Assembly (NCBI RefSeq): GCF_019186805.1
Contig: NZ_CP066783.1
Location: 3,113,501-3,177,500, forward strand
DNA from: Comamonas fluminis
Lineage (GTDB): Bacteria > Pseudomonadota > Gammaproteobacteria > Burkholderiales > Burkholderiaceae_C
Length of the DNA stretch: 64,000 nt
Direction: 5' to 3'
Part shown: positions 48,402 to 57,028 of the stretch, in pieces
Numbering within the stretch: position 1 is the stretch's first letter
Layout: every line of letters starts with the position of its first letter
The notes under the pieces: model-generated
What the model saw: only the letters and a program-made list of their open reading frames with translations
The model's database searches: none
What the model was told of the DNA's origin: nothing
Position numbers and translations under genes: made by a program

Positions 48402-49357
48402 ATTCCGGCATCCATATCCAGAACAATTCCCGGCTGCTGCGCCAGTGCGCGCAACTGCCCGGCCAGTGCATTGAACAGCAACTGCGCCGCTGGCGACATG
48501 GCCCTGCGCGGGCGCTGAATCAGCAGCGTGCGGCGCAGAATGCGCGGCTCATCCAGCAGGCGAAAGCGTAAATCGCCCTGCAAACCCAGCGATGGGTGCC
48601 GCGCCGTCAGCGCCGGAACAATGCTCACGCCCAGACCCAGACTCACGGCCTCGAACAGCAACTGCGGGTTGGACATGCGCAGCGGCGTCTGCAGCACATT
48701 GGGGGGCATGCCCGGTGCACTGGCCAGCAACTGGCTGATGGCGGTATCAGAAGTCAGCCCCACAAAGGGCAGATGCGCCAGATCGGCAACCGCCAGACGC
48801 GGTGCGCTCAATAGCGGCTCGCTGGCCAGGGCCACCAGCCCCATGCCGTCGCTGACCAGCGGCTGCATCTGCAAATCACCCGCCGCAGGGTACGCCGCGC
48901 CTACGCCAAAGTCCACACTGCCAGCCTGCACCCGCTGGGCAATGCCTTCCGCACTGTCTTCCAGCAAATCCACTTCAATGCCCGGGTACTGCACCCGCAG
49001 CGCAGGCAGCACCGGCAGCAGCAACACCGCCAGCACCGATGGCGCAGCAGCAATACGCACCTTGCCCCGGCGCAGCGCCGCCAGGTCGCCCAGGTTTTGA
49101 AAGCCCTGCTCCAGCGTTTCAAACGCCTGGCGCACATCCTGCAAAAAGGCCTGCCCGGCAGCCGTCAGCCCCACAGTGCGCGTGGTGCGGTCAAACAGGC
49201 GCAGGCCCAGCGCCTCTTCCAGCTGGCGTATGGATTCAGACAGGGCCGACTGCGTCAGGCACAGCTCCCGCGCAGCGGGGGCAAAAGCTCCCTGGCGCGC
49301 CACCTCATCAAAGGCGCGTAGCTGGCGCAGGCTGACATTATTCGGAAAAACCGGCAT
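48398..49357 (-). CDS. LysR-family transcriptional regulator
   Basis: 319 residues. The N-terminal winged helix-turn-helix (VSLRQLRAFDEVARQGAFAPAARELCLTQSALSESIRQLEEALGLRLFDR) is followed by the LysR substrate-binding domain. I use ATG at 49357 (MPVFPNNVS). It is divergent from the FAD-linked dehydrogenase with 143 bp between starts, the usual layout for a regulator of its neighbour; the co-inducer is unknown, perhaps a hydroxyacid. Confidence 0.88.
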   Translation of the reverse strand: MPVFPNNVSLRQLRAFDEVARQGAFAPAARELCLTQSALSESIRQLEEALGLRLFDRTTRTVGLTAAGQAFLQDVRQAFETLEQGFQNLGDLAALRRGKVRIAAAPSVLAVLLLPVLPALRVQYPGIEVDLLEDSAEGIAQRVQAGSVDFGVGAAYPAAGDLQMQPLVSDGMGLVALASEPLLSAPRLAVADLAHLPFVGLTSDTAISQLLASAPGMPPNVLQTPLRMSNPQLLFEAVSLGLGVSIVPALTARHPSLGLQGDLRFRLLDEPRILRRTLLIQRPRRAMSPAAQLLFNALAGQLRALAQQPGIVLDMDAGI

Positions 49358-49500
49358 AACCAAGCAATTTATTTCGATTGTTTGCCAGTCTGCCATGTTC
49401 TACGCTTGGGGCTTCGCGGTTTTCCATGCCAGCAGCGTGTTTGCGGGCTTAGGATGCCCTCTGCTTTCTCTTTGCGCCGCCTGCGGGCGGCCTGCCAGCC

Positions 49501-50934
49501 ATGACTTCCACCCCTGCTTTGCTTGATTCCCTGCGCCAGATTGTTGGTGCCACCCATGTCCTCGCTGATGGCGACCTGACAGCCTATGAGCAAGACTGGC
49601 GCAAGCGCGTACACGGCAAGGCGCTGGCCGTGGTGCGCCCCGGCAACACGGCAGAAGTCGCCGCCGTGGTCAAGGCCTGCGCAGCAGCCCATGTGCAAAT
49701 CGTTCCCCAGGGCGGCAACACTGGCTTGTCGGTGGGCTCGACCCCCGACAACAGCGGCCAGCAGATCGTGCTGAACCTGACGCGCCTGAATGCCGTGCGT
49801 CATATCGACAAGGACAACCTGACCTTCACCGTGGAAGCCGGTTGCATCTTGCAAAACCTGCAGGACGTGGCCGAGAAAGAAGGCCTGCTGTTCCCTCTGT
49901 CCCTGGCCGCTGAAGGCAGTTGCACCATTGGCGGCAATCTGGGCACGAACGCAGGCGGGACGCAGGTGGTGCGCTATGGAAATACGCGTGAGCTGTGCCT
50001 GGGTCTGGAAGTAGTCACGCCCCAGGGCGAGATCTGGGATGGCCTCAAAGGTCTGCGCAAAGACAACACCGGCTACGACCTGCGCGATCTGTTCATTGGC
50101 AGCGAAGGCACGCTGGGCATCATCACCGCTGCCACCATGAAGCTGTTCCCCCAGCCTGCGGCGCAGCTCACCGCCTTTGCCGCCGTGCCCAGCATGGAGG
50201 CAGCCGTGCGCCTGCTGGGCCTGGCGCACCAGCATCTGGGTGCGGGCCTGACGGGTTTTGAGGTGATGGGCCAGTTTGCACTGTCTCTGGTCGTCAAGCA
50301 CATGCCGCAGCTGCGCGTACCGTTTGCCGACATGGGCGACGAGGCGCCCTACTGCGTGCTGCTGGAAAACAGCGACAGCGAATCCGAGCAGCACGCCCGC
50401 CTGCGCTTTGAGCATCTGCTGGAGCTGGCGTTTGAAGACGGCTGCGTGGTCAACGCCGTGGTAGCCGAAAGCCTGACACAAGCCCATGAGCTGTGGCATA
50501 TCCGCGAGAGCATTCCGCTGGCGCAGGCAGAGGAAGGGCTGAACATCAAGCACGATATCTCTGTCGCTGCCTCGCGCATTCCCGCTTTTGTCGAGCATGC
50601 AGACGCCGTGCTCAAGCGCGAAATTCCCGGTGTGCGCCTGGTCAACTTCGGCCACCTGGGCGACGGCAATCTGCACTACAACGTGCAAGTGCCCGAAGGC
50701 GAAGACGGCAAGCAGTTTCTGCGCGAGAAGGAAGCGCTGGTCAACCACCTCGTCTATGAAGCGGTGGACCAGTTTGGCGGCTCGTTCTCTGCCGAGCATG
50801 GCGTGGGTGCGCTCAAGGTCGATAAGCTGGAAAAATACCAGTCACCCGTTGCCATGCATATGATGCGCGCTATCAAAAATGCACTGGATCCGCAGGGCAT
50901 CATGAACCCCGGCGTGGTTCTGGCGCGCAGCTGA
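49501..50934 (+). CDS. FAD-linked 2-hydroxyacid dehydrogenase (GlcD/D2HGDH type)
   Basis: Flavoprotein of the VAO family, oxidising D-2-hydroxyacids such as D-lactate, glycolate or D-2-hydroxyglutarate. The FAD domain shows VPQGGNTGLSVGSTPD, LAAEGSCTIGGNLGTNAGG and SEGTLGIITAATMKLFP. The C-terminal domain has VNFGHLGDGNLHYNVQVP with metal-binding His residues and ends with SAEHGVGALKVDKLE. The 477 residues match the single-subunit D2HGDH-like group more than three-subunit GlcDEF; no glcE/glcF follow. The actual acid cannot be told. A terminator closes the gene. Confidence 0.9.
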   Translation: MTSTPALLDSLRQIVGATHVLADGDLTAYEQDWRKRVHGKALAVVRPGNTAEVAAVVKACAAAHVQIVPQGGNTGLSVGSTPDNSGQQIVLNLTRLNAVRHIDKDNLTFTVEAGCILQNLQDVAEKEGLLFPLSLAAEGSCTIGGNLGTNAGGTQVVRYGNTRELCLGLEVVTPQGEIWDGLKGLRKDNTGYDLRDLFIGSEGTLGIITAATMKLFPQPAAQLTAFAAVPSMEAAVRLLGLAHQHLGAGLTGFEVMGQFALSLVVKHMPQLRVPFADMGDEAPYCVLLENSDSESEQHARLRFEHLLELAFEDGCVVNAVVAESLTQAHELWHIRESIPLAQAEEGLNIKHDISVAASRIPAFVEHADAVLKREIPGVRLVNFGHLGDGNLHYNVQVPEGEDGKQFLREKEALVNHLVYEAVDQFGGSFSAEHGVGALKVDKLEKYQSPVAMHMMRAIKNALDPQGIMNPGVVLARS

Positions 50935-50958
50935 TACGCAAGCAGCGAACCGCACAGC

Positions 50959-50997
50959 AAAACCCTGCAGACTTTCGTTTGCAGGGTTTTGTTTTTG
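50959..50997 (+). terminator. Terminator after FAD-linked dehydrogenase
   Basis: AAAACCCTGCA, loop, TGCAGGGTTTTGTTTTT. The stem is 10-11 bp with a T-rich tail. Confidence 0.85.
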
Positions 50998-51048
50998 ATG
51001 CGGCAACTGCATGCAGCTGTTCAAGCTTGCACCCGGGTGGTCTGCCCG

Positions 51049-51396
51049 CTAATCCTGCGCAGGCACAAAGAACAAATACTCGCCCGGCCCCATTTCAGGG
51101 GTGATGAAATAGCCTTCGCACTGCCGGTTTTTGCACTTGACCGTGATGACCCGGGGCCAGATCGTGGCCGCGCTGGGGTAACCAGGCAAGTACTGCGGCA
51201 CATGCCAAACGCCAAAGTCTCCCACCATCTGTGCCAGCTCCTGCCCCGCCTGGCTTTGCTCGCCACTGCCCAGCAGTTTGCGCTCAATGCTCAGCGGGGC
51301 ATTGGTCACCACGGGCGCAGCGCCCGCCACAGTGCTGGCCCCGCTCACCGCCATTGCTGCGATTGCTGCAGCCAGGAAAAAGAGTCGCTTATCCAT
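51049..51396 (-). CDS. Small exported protein of unknown function (third gene of the secreted cluster)
   Basis: 115 residues. Signal peptide about residues 1-26 (hydrophobic FFLAAAIAAMAVSGA, cut after AGA). The mature part has a two-Cys motif (VKCKNRQCEGYFITPEMG), possibly a disulfide, and an aromatic C-terminus (EYLFFVPAQD). I recognise no family. GAGGAGG lies 5 bp before the ATG. It lies 23 bp after the 224-residue exported gene and so is almost certainly in one operon with it. Confidence 0.75.
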   Translation of the reverse strand: MDKRLFFLAAAIAAMAVSGASTVAGAAPVVTNAPLSIERKLLGSGEQSQAGQELAQMVGDFGVWHVPQYLPGYPSAATIWPRVITVKCKNRQCEGYFITPEMGPGEYLFFVPAQD

Positions 51397-51419
51397 GACA
51401 GCCTCCTCGTTGTCTGGCC

Positions 51420-52094
51420 TCAGTTCGGGTACAGCGCTGCAGGCAGGTTGTTGCTCGCGGCAGAGACCTCAGCCACGGCAGGCTTTGGCGGCGGCGGAAT
51501 ATAAGCGGCCTGCGGTGATGCATCCGGCCCATAGTTGTTTCGGCGCTCATCCGCCGTCATGGACTGCGGGCATTTGGTGCCCGTAATCTCCAGCGCCACC
51601 CGTGCGGCAGGGTCCATGCAATCCATGGCCAAAGACGCGGCCTTCATGCCCTTGTTCCACAGCTCACGGCTCATTTTCAGCCGCTGGCAGTGATCGTCGC
51701 TCCAGGTGGAGCCTATGCTGATACCAAAGCCCGGCCCGTTGGCACTGCCGCTGGTGCTGCCCATGCAAGTGTCATTGCTGGTGGTCAGATTCGGGCCATT
51801 CACGCTGGGCACGTTCTTCATCGTGTACGTGCCTGTGTACTCCACCACGCTCTTGGACGTGCCACTGGTCACGTAATTGATGTTCTGCGTGCTGTTGCCA
51901 TTGGTCGTGATGGTCTGGTCCGAGCGACTGTCAATGGTCTGGGCAGAGCGGGTTTCAGGGGGCGAGACAAAAGTGATCGATTGCTGATTACCGACCGCAG
52001 AAGTGCTGGACGTGCTCTGGGAACTATTGTCGGCAGACTGCGCCATGCTGCTCACGGCGACCACAGCCCCCAGCAAACCGAGTAAGGCTTTCAT
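51420..52094 (-). CDS. Exported Cys-containing protein of unknown function (second gene of the secreted cluster)
   Basis: 224 residues. Signal peptide 1-~19 (LLGLLGAVVAVSSMAQ). A Ser/Thr/Asn-rich stretch follows (residues 20-110), then a compact segment with four Cys: NDTCMG, GISIGSTWSDDHCQRLKMSREL, ASLAMDCMDPAARVAL and TGTKCPQ. The W-x-x-x-x-C...RELWNKG...C pattern looks like a small disulfide-bonded domain with a helix. The C-terminus is Pro/Ala-rich (IPPPPKPAVAE). No family recognised. AGGAGGTCATC precedes the ATG, a strong ribosome binding site. Confidence 0.78.
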   Translation of the reverse strand: MKALLGLLGAVVAVSSMAQSADNSSQSTSSTSAVGNQQSITFVSPPETRSAQTIDSRSDQTITTNGNSTQNINYVTSGTSKSVVEYTGTYTMKNVPSVNGPNLTTSNDTCMGSTSGSANGPGFGISIGSTWSDDHCQRLKMSRELWNKGMKAASLAMDCMDPAARVALEITGTKCPQSMTADERRNNYGPDASPQAAYIPPPPKPAVAEVSAASNNLPAALYPN

Positions 52095-52164
52095 GATGAC
52101 CTCCTAGACGCCCGGACTTCACCGCAATGAAGCCCGGGTGGACACTGCTGCGCGGAAATCAGAC

Positions 52165-52863
52165 TCAGTGGGCGTCGGCGCCCGAGCCTGCAATGGCGGA
52201 ACCCGATGTTCCACCGCCATTACCCCAGCCCGCTGCATTGCCGTACACGATGGCGTTCTGATAGACGCTGCTGCCTGCAGAGCCTGCGCTGGAGCTGGTG
52301 CCGGTTGCGGTACCGCCCGGATACGAAACCGCACCCGAAGCAGCGTTGTAGCCAGACTGCGTGCCCGAGGTATTCGTCACCAGCGCGCCGCCACCGCCAG
52401 GGCCTGCCGCTGTTGCCGCTGCGTTATTGGTGGACGACTGGGCCTGACCGTAAGACACGCCGCTGACAGAAGCGCCTGGGGCGCTGGCGCCGTAGCCCGA
52501 AATGGCGCCGGAGCTTGCGCTGGCACTGGTGCCTGCGCCGCCCACCGCATTACCGTTGCCCGATGTCACCGCCAGGCTCTGCACCGTGCCAGTCGTATTG
52601 GCGCTGCCGCTGACCGACGAGCCCCCCGCAGCCAGGCCAGGCACGGCACCTGCAGTACCGCTTCCTGCGGCAGAAGCCGTGGCACCAGCCACCGCACTGT
52701 TCATGCTGAGCGCACTGCCGTTGCCCGAGCTGGAAGCTGCGGACAGCGTGCCAGAGGATGAGTTCGTCGACGTTGACGTTGCAGCGATGCTGGAGCCACT
52801 CACCGCAGCCGAAGCCACGCCCGCCAAAGCAATCACAGCCATACCAATCAGAGATTTTTTCAT
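52165..52863 (-). CDS. Ser/Gly/Ala-rich exported protein (first gene of the secreted cluster)
   Basis: 232 residues. Signal peptide 1-~19 (KKSLIGMAVIALAGVASA). The mature protein is almost wholly Ser, Gly, Ala, Thr, Asn and Val with no Lys, Arg, Glu, Cys or Phe, one Asp and one His at the very end (ADAH). Weak repeats such as SSSGNGSALS and TSGNGNAVGG recur; Tyr and Trp appear only in the last 100 residues. Such a chain could be a fibre, adhesin or matrix protein, but no family is recognised. AAAGGGACG lies before the ATG. It is divergent from the two-component genes across 527 bp. Confidence 0.8.
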   Translation of the reverse strand: MKKSLIGMAVIALAGVASAAVSGSSIAATSTSTNSSSGTLSAASSSGNGSALSMNSAVAGATASAAGSGTAGAVPGLAAGGSSVSGSANTTGTVQSLAVTSGNGNAVGGAGTSASASSGAISGYGASAPGASVSGVSYGQAQSSTNNAAATAAGPGGGGALVTNTSGTQSGYNAASGAVSYPGGTATGTSSSAGSAGSSVYQNAIVYGNAAGWGNGGGTSGSAIAGSGADAH

Positions 52864-53390
52864 GATCGTCCCTTTGAAAGCCAGCTCTCAGACTTCTGAG
52901 AAAGTTAAGGCAACAGGCGGTCTGCACGAAGGGTGCAGGCCATCCCATCCGTAACCGTCAGCAGCTTTGGCGCTGATGTAACGCTGCGGCTGCTTTTCGG
53001 TCAGCGCCAGTTTCATCAGGGGACTCAAAATCAGAAATACCGCAGCCATCTTGGCGTCGGACTGATTTTCAAACACCTTGAAAAATTACGAAACCTCTTT
53101 CCAGCGCTCTGTTTTGCGCTATGAATTTTGCAATTTTTAACAATTAAATGCGTAATGTTTTTAAATGTAAATTTATTTACTTAAAGAAATATAAACAAAA
53201 AAATCAAGCACCAGAGAAAGGCTATCAGACTCTTTTTATTCATAGAATTTTTTAACTTTCAAATCCATGAATTTATGTTTAATTTTTAAAAAAGACATTT
53301 CTTGACAATTGGAATGGATTTTTTACTACAAGTGGTTCTAAACGATAAACATCAACATTCTCAAAAAACAAATTCCAATGGAGCGTTAGC
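52864..53390. other. AT-rich intergenic region between secreted cluster and two-component genes
   Basis: 527 bp between divergent genes. From about 53090 on it is very AT-rich, unlike the rest of the window. It contains the plus-strand promoter at 53302-53329, several TTAAA/ATTTA-rich tracts, a copy of the TATTCATAGAATT motif at 53239-53251, and a small inverted repeat CTCAGA/TCTGAG near 52886-52902 in the leader of the Ser/Gly-rich gene. A 62-codon minus-strand frame (52888-53076) is not convincing as a gene. Confidence 0.6.
53302..53329 (+). promoter_or_regulatory. Promoter of the response regulator gene
   Basis: TTGACA (perfect -35, 53302-53307), 16-bp spacer, TACTAC (weak -10, 53324-53329), leaving a leader of about 55 nt with GGAG before the ATG at 53391. 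Confidence 0.55.
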
Positions 53391-54155
53391 ATGTTTTCCA
53401 GCACAGCACCCATCAAATCTGGCAGTCCTTGGGACCATCATGAAATGCCATCATCGGCCCATATGCAAATGTGGCCCGAAAACATGGCTGGTCAAAAAGA
53501 TAATCCCGTTAAAGCATTTATTGTGGATGACGATATTCATGTGCGCCGCGTCATTGCACAAGACATCATGGGTGACCCAAGAACCTTGCTGGTAGGCCAG
53601 TCAGGATGCCTGCGAGAAGCTCTGAAAAACATAGCAAATCAAGCATTCGATGTTTTGCTTCTGGACCTCAATCTGGGTGATGGAGATGGCATTGACCTGC
53701 TGGATTTCGTGAATGAAAAGCTTCCGCATGTTTTAACCATTGTCGTTTCATGCACAGAAAGAGAAGACCGTGTTCTTCAGGCTTTCTCACATGGCGCACA
53801 AGGTTTTCTATTAAAAGACTCATGGTTTGGCGGTTATGCGCAGGCTGTGCTTCAGGTGGCCAATGGCGGTGCTTCCATTACCCCATCCTTGGCCAAAAAA
53901 ATACTTCTAAAGATATATAACAAATATTCTCCACATGAGAAATCGCAAAAAATCAATCAAGAAGAAAAATTATCTTACCGTGAAATAGAGATACTTCAAT
54001 TAATTGCATGCGGTTACAGCAATCCGGAAATTTCTACATCCCTAAAAATAAGTATCTGCACTGTTTCAACACATATCAAGAATATCTATCAGAAACTACA
54101 GGTTCATTCCAAAGCGCACGCAGTCAGAGCCGCATCTCTGAAAGGAATACTTTAA
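53391..54155 (+). CDS. LuxR/NarL-type response regulator
   Basis: 254 residues. Residues 1-40 are an unusual, non-conserved extension. The receiver domain (about 41-160) has KAFIVDDDIHVRR (acidic pocket), phospho-acceptor Asp92 in LLLDLNLGDGDG, and the switch residues (TIVVSCTE, GFLLKDSW with Lys). The C-terminal LuxR helix-turn-helix is clear: LSYREIEILQLIACGYSNPEIS then ISICTVSTHIKNIYQKLQVHS. Codon use is AT-richer than that of neighbouring genes (many AAA, ATA, TTA), hinting at horizontal origin. A histidine kinase follows after 32 bp, and the likely targets are the divergent secreted genes. Confidence 0.9.
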   Translation: MFSSTAPIKSGSPWDHHEMPSSAHMQMWPENMAGQKDNPVKAFIVDDDIHVRRVIAQDIMGDPRTLLVGQSGCLREALKNIANQAFDVLLLDLNLGDGDGIDLLDFVNEKLPHVLTIVVSCTEREDRVLQAFSHGAQGFLLKDSWFGGYAQAVLQVANGGASITPSLAKKILLKIYNKYSPHEKSQKINQEEKLSYREIEILQLIACGYSNPEISTSLKISICTVSTHIKNIYQKLQVHSKAHAVRAASLKGIL

Positions 54156-54187
54156 TGCCCAGCCAATGATTGAATGCAGAGGCCCAT

Positions 54188-55054
54188 ATGTACGCGCTAC
54201 GCGGTATGAAATGGCTGCTGGTTCTGATTTTCATGCAGTCATCAGTGCTGCTGTATGACAGCGTTTCTGACGACAGTCACCTCCAGCCAGCGCTTTTCGC
54301 ACTCAGTCTGCTGCTGGCCATCACGGGTCTGGTTGTCTCTTTGCATCTGCTGCTGTCGGCCGTGCCGTGGGGCAAGCCGCTGCAGGCGCCTCTGTCCGAC
54401 GAGATTCAGAACGAGCGCCACCGCATCGCATCCGAGTTGCATGACACCCTGGGCTTTCAGCTGCTGCAGGCGCTGGCCCTGCTGGAAGCCAAGCCACCAC
54501 AAGAGCGCCACCCCGCGCAGGAGCTGCTGGAGCAATCGCTTTTTGACCTGCGGCTGATTGTGGACACCATCGACGCCCCGGATGACAACCTGGCCATGCA
54601 GATGGCCCGCCTCAGGCACCGCCTCGCCCCGGCTCTGGAGCGCAAAGGGCTGATCCTGCACTGGTCGCTGCGCGACCCGGAACTGGAAGCAGCCCCCCTC
54701 AGCGCCCCCCCATTGCCCAGAGGCAAAGTGGCCCACCAGATATTGAAGGTATTTCAGGAAAGCATCAGCAATGCCGTGCGGCATTCTGGCACCAGCGAAA
54801 TATGGGTCACGCTGGAGCCATATGTTTCAGAAAATCCGCTGCAGCGGGTTTGGGACTGGTCTTTGCGCATTGAAGACAATGGCTTCGGCTTCGATCTTCA
54901 ATCCGTTTTTCAGAGCGAATCATCTTCAGGCCAGGGTATCAAGAATATGTTCTGGCGCATGCGCAATATCGGCGCCGATCTGCGCATACAGCCTCGCCCG
55001 CAAGGCGGCACACAGATATGGGTGCGCTGGCGCTCTCAGGGACGCGAAGAATAA
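54188..55054 (+). CDS. HPK7-type sensor histidine kinase
   Basis: 288 residues. Two N-terminal transmembrane helices (WLLVLIFMQSSVLLY and ALFALSLLLAITGLVVSLHLLLS) with a very short periplasmic loop, so it probably senses within the membrane or responds to another protein. The HisKA_3 box has NERHRIASELHDTLGFQLLQ with the phospho-His at about residue 85. The ATPase part has FQESISNAVRHSGTSEIWV (N box) and IEDNGFGFD plus SGQGIKNMFWRM (G boxes). I use ATG at 54188 with AGAGG before it; a TTG at 54170 is the alternative. It forms a pair with the upstream regulator. Confidence 0.9.
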   Translation: MYALRGMKWLLVLIFMQSSVLLYDSVSDDSHLQPALFALSLLLAITGLVVSLHLLLSAVPWGKPLQAPLSDEIQNERHRIASELHDTLGFQLLQALALLEAKPPQERHPAQELLEQSLFDLRLIVDTIDAPDDNLAMQMARLRHRLAPALERKGLILHWSLRDPELEAAPLSAPPLPRGKVAHQILKVFQESISNAVRHSGTSEIWVTLEPYVSENPLQRVWDWSLRIEDNGFGFDLQSVFQSESSSGQGIKNMFWRMRNIGADLRIQPRPQGGTQIWVRWRSQGREE

Positions 55055-55172
55055 AGGCCGCGCCATTTCAGGCGGCAAAATTATCCCGCTTATGAGTGGC
55101 CGATTTATTTCAAATAAAAGCTTTACACCAAAGGCCGGCAGAGAAAATTCGCCAGCCGTTGAATCAGTCTGC

Positions 55173-55859
55173 TCAGGATGCTGGCTGGGCTGCCACGTTC
55201 TGGATCAGGCTCTGCACCGATTCCGGCCAGGGAATGTCATCCCCTTGCACATCGGTAAACACGGTCTGCCGCCCAGCGCTCAGCAGCCAGACGCGCAAAC
55301 CATTGCGCGCCGGGTCGATCACGATGGCCGCCGACTCTTCCCCACCCATGCGCTGGCGGTTGCCAAACACGGCCATTGCACTGCCCTGCGTCTCCAGAGG
55401 GCCCACGGCATCCAGATTTTTCAGCACGGTTTCGTACTGAGCTCCGGTCAGCGCCTTCAGGCGCTGCGCCAGCACGCCGGTTTTCAGGTAATCCACCCCA
55501 TCCCAGCGGTACTTGCCTTCCATGGCTTTCAGGCTGCTCAAGCCCTCCTCGCCATCTTTTGCCACATGGGGAACGCGTACCTGCACGATGGAAGAGGTGG
55601 AAACAATCTGAGCCGTGGCTGCAGGCGCTGACTCTGCCGGGGCAGCGGATGCCGTCGTTGCAGAAGGTGCAGCCGGTGGCGCAACAGGGGCGGGATCAGG
55701 AGTCGTGGCAGGAACAGCGGCAGGAGCTACGGGAGCCACCGAGGCACTTGGCGCATCTGTCGCTGCAGGCGCAGCCGCAGACTTACTCTGGTCGCAGCCA
55801 GCCAGCAAAGCCACACAGGCCAGCGCACCAGCGGCAGCCGTCATCAAAATTCGCGTCAT
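55173..55859 (-). CDS. Lipoprotein with Ala/Pro-rich linker
   Basis: 228 residues. Lipobox LLAGC at about residue 22, then a low-complexity Ala/Pro/Ser linker (residues 28-85) of the kind that spans periplasm or peptidoglycan. The folded C-terminal part (residues ~90-225) has KAMEGKYRWDGVDYLKTGVLAQRLKALTG and ESAAIVIDPARNGLRVWLLSAGRQTVF; no family recognised. It converges on the histidine kinase gene and is followed upstream by 221 bp before thyA. Membership of the secreted cluster is possible but not shown. Confidence 0.75.
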   Translation of the reverse strand: MTRILMTAAAGALACVALLAGCDQSKSAAAPAATDAPSASVAPVAPAAVPATTPDPAPVAPPAAPSATTASAAPAESAPAATAQIVSTSSIVQVRVPHVAKDGEEGLSSLKAMEGKYRWDGVDYLKTGVLAQRLKALTGAQYETVLKNLDAVGPLETQGSAMAVFGNRQRMGGEESAAIVIDPARNGLRVWLLSAGRQTVFTDVQGDDIPWPESVQSLIQNVAAQPAS

Positions 55860-56080
55860 CCAACACCTCCTTGTATCTCAAGGGGGCGATTGTGCAGGCG
55901 CAATAAGTCAGCCGCCTGCTTAATGCTCCACATTGGCTAAGCTTTTTGACATGGCGCACGCAGCCCGTCAGGTGCCCGTGGCAAACTCCAACCATTGCTG
56001 GCCCAAGCCTGAGTGCCAGCCCCCATTCAAGAGTCGGCCCGCCTCCTGTACGCTGAGCCGTCCCGTCCATCGATAGCACC

Positions 56081-56911
56081 ATGAACGCCACCACATCCCA
56101 CCTGCGCCCCGTGCGCTGCCAGTACGAAACCTTTATGCGCCATGTGTTCGAGCATGGTGCATCCAAGACCGACCGAACAGGAACGGGTACGCGCAGCGTG
56201 TTTGGCTACCAGATGCGCTTTGACCTCAATGAAGGCTTCCCGCTGGTCACCACCAAGAAGGTGCACCTGAAGTCCATCATCAACGAGCTGCTGTGGTTTC
56301 TGCGCGGTGACAGCAATGTGAAATGGCTGCAGGAGCGCGGTTGCACCATCTGGGACGAATGGGCCGACAAGGAAACTGGCGACCTGGGCCCCGTGTACGG
56401 CGTGCAGTGGCGCAGCTGGCCCAAGGCGGGCGGCGGCCATATCGATCAGATCGCCGAAGTCGTCAAACAGCTCAAGACCAGCCCTGACAGCCGCCGCATC
56501 ATCGTCAGCGCCTGGAATGTGGCCGATCTGGACCAGATGGCGCTGATGCCCTGCCACGCCTTTTTCCAGTTCTATGTGGCAGACGGGAAATTGAGCTGCC
56601 AGCTCTACCAGCGCAGCGCCGACATCTTCCTGGGCGTGCCCTTCAACATCGCCAGCTACGCACTGCTGACCCATATGCTGGCCCAGCAATGCGATCTGGA
56701 AGTGGGCGACTTCATCTGGACGGGTGGCGACTGCCACATCTACAACAATCACTTTGAGCAGGTACAAACCCAGCTGGCACGCCAGCCCTTTGCCTACCCG
56801 ACGCTGAATATCAAGCGCAAGCCTGATTCCATCTTCGACTACGAGTACGAAGACTTCGAGGTTCTGGACTATCAGCACCATGCAGCCATCAAAGCGCCCG
56901 TCGCGGTTTAA
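56081..56911 (+). CDS. thyA: Thymidylate synthase
   Basis: Makes dTMP from dUMP with methylene-THF, leaving dihydrofolate. Motifs: [46 protein letters not shown], the catalytic Cys in [12 protein letters not shown] (about residue 157), [20 protein letters not shown] and DCHIYNNH. The 276 residues match. folA follows 117 bp downstream, a logical partner since it recycles the dihydrofolate. A dispersed-repeat half copy lies in the gap. Confidence 0.97.
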   Translation: MNATTSHLRPVRCQYETFMRHVFEHGASKTDRTGTGTRSVFGYQMRFDLNEGFPLVTTKKVHLKSIINELLWFLRGDSNVKWLQERGCTIWDEWADKETGDLGPVYGVQWRSWPKAGGGHIDQIAEVVKQLKTSPDSRRIIVSAWNVADLDQMALMPCHAFFQFYVADGKLSCQLYQRSADIFLGVPFNIASYALLTHMLAQQCDLEVGDFIWTGGDCHIYNNHFEQVQTQLARQPFAYPTLNIKRKPDSIFDYEYEDFEVLDYQHHAAIKAPVAV

Positions 56912-56931
56912 GCATTACTGCTCACTATAAA

Positions 56932-56954
56932 AATCAAAGCTGCCTGCGCTTTAT
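56932..56954. repeat. Dispersed repeat half copy between thyA and folA
   Basis: AAATCAAAGCTGCCTGCGCTTTAT, nearly the left arm of the palindrome at 17644-17689. Confidence 0.5.
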
Positions 56955-57028
56955 TTCATTGGATTTCAATCAGTTTTATTCTTGAAACCAATATTTAACT
57001 TGCGCTAGCAGCTTCCACATTGATAGCA

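Noticed and set aside
52888..53076. 62-codon minus-strand frame upstream of the Ser/Gly-rich exported protein
   Set aside because: No ribosome binding site and no recognisable feature; it is more likely the leader of the downstream operon.
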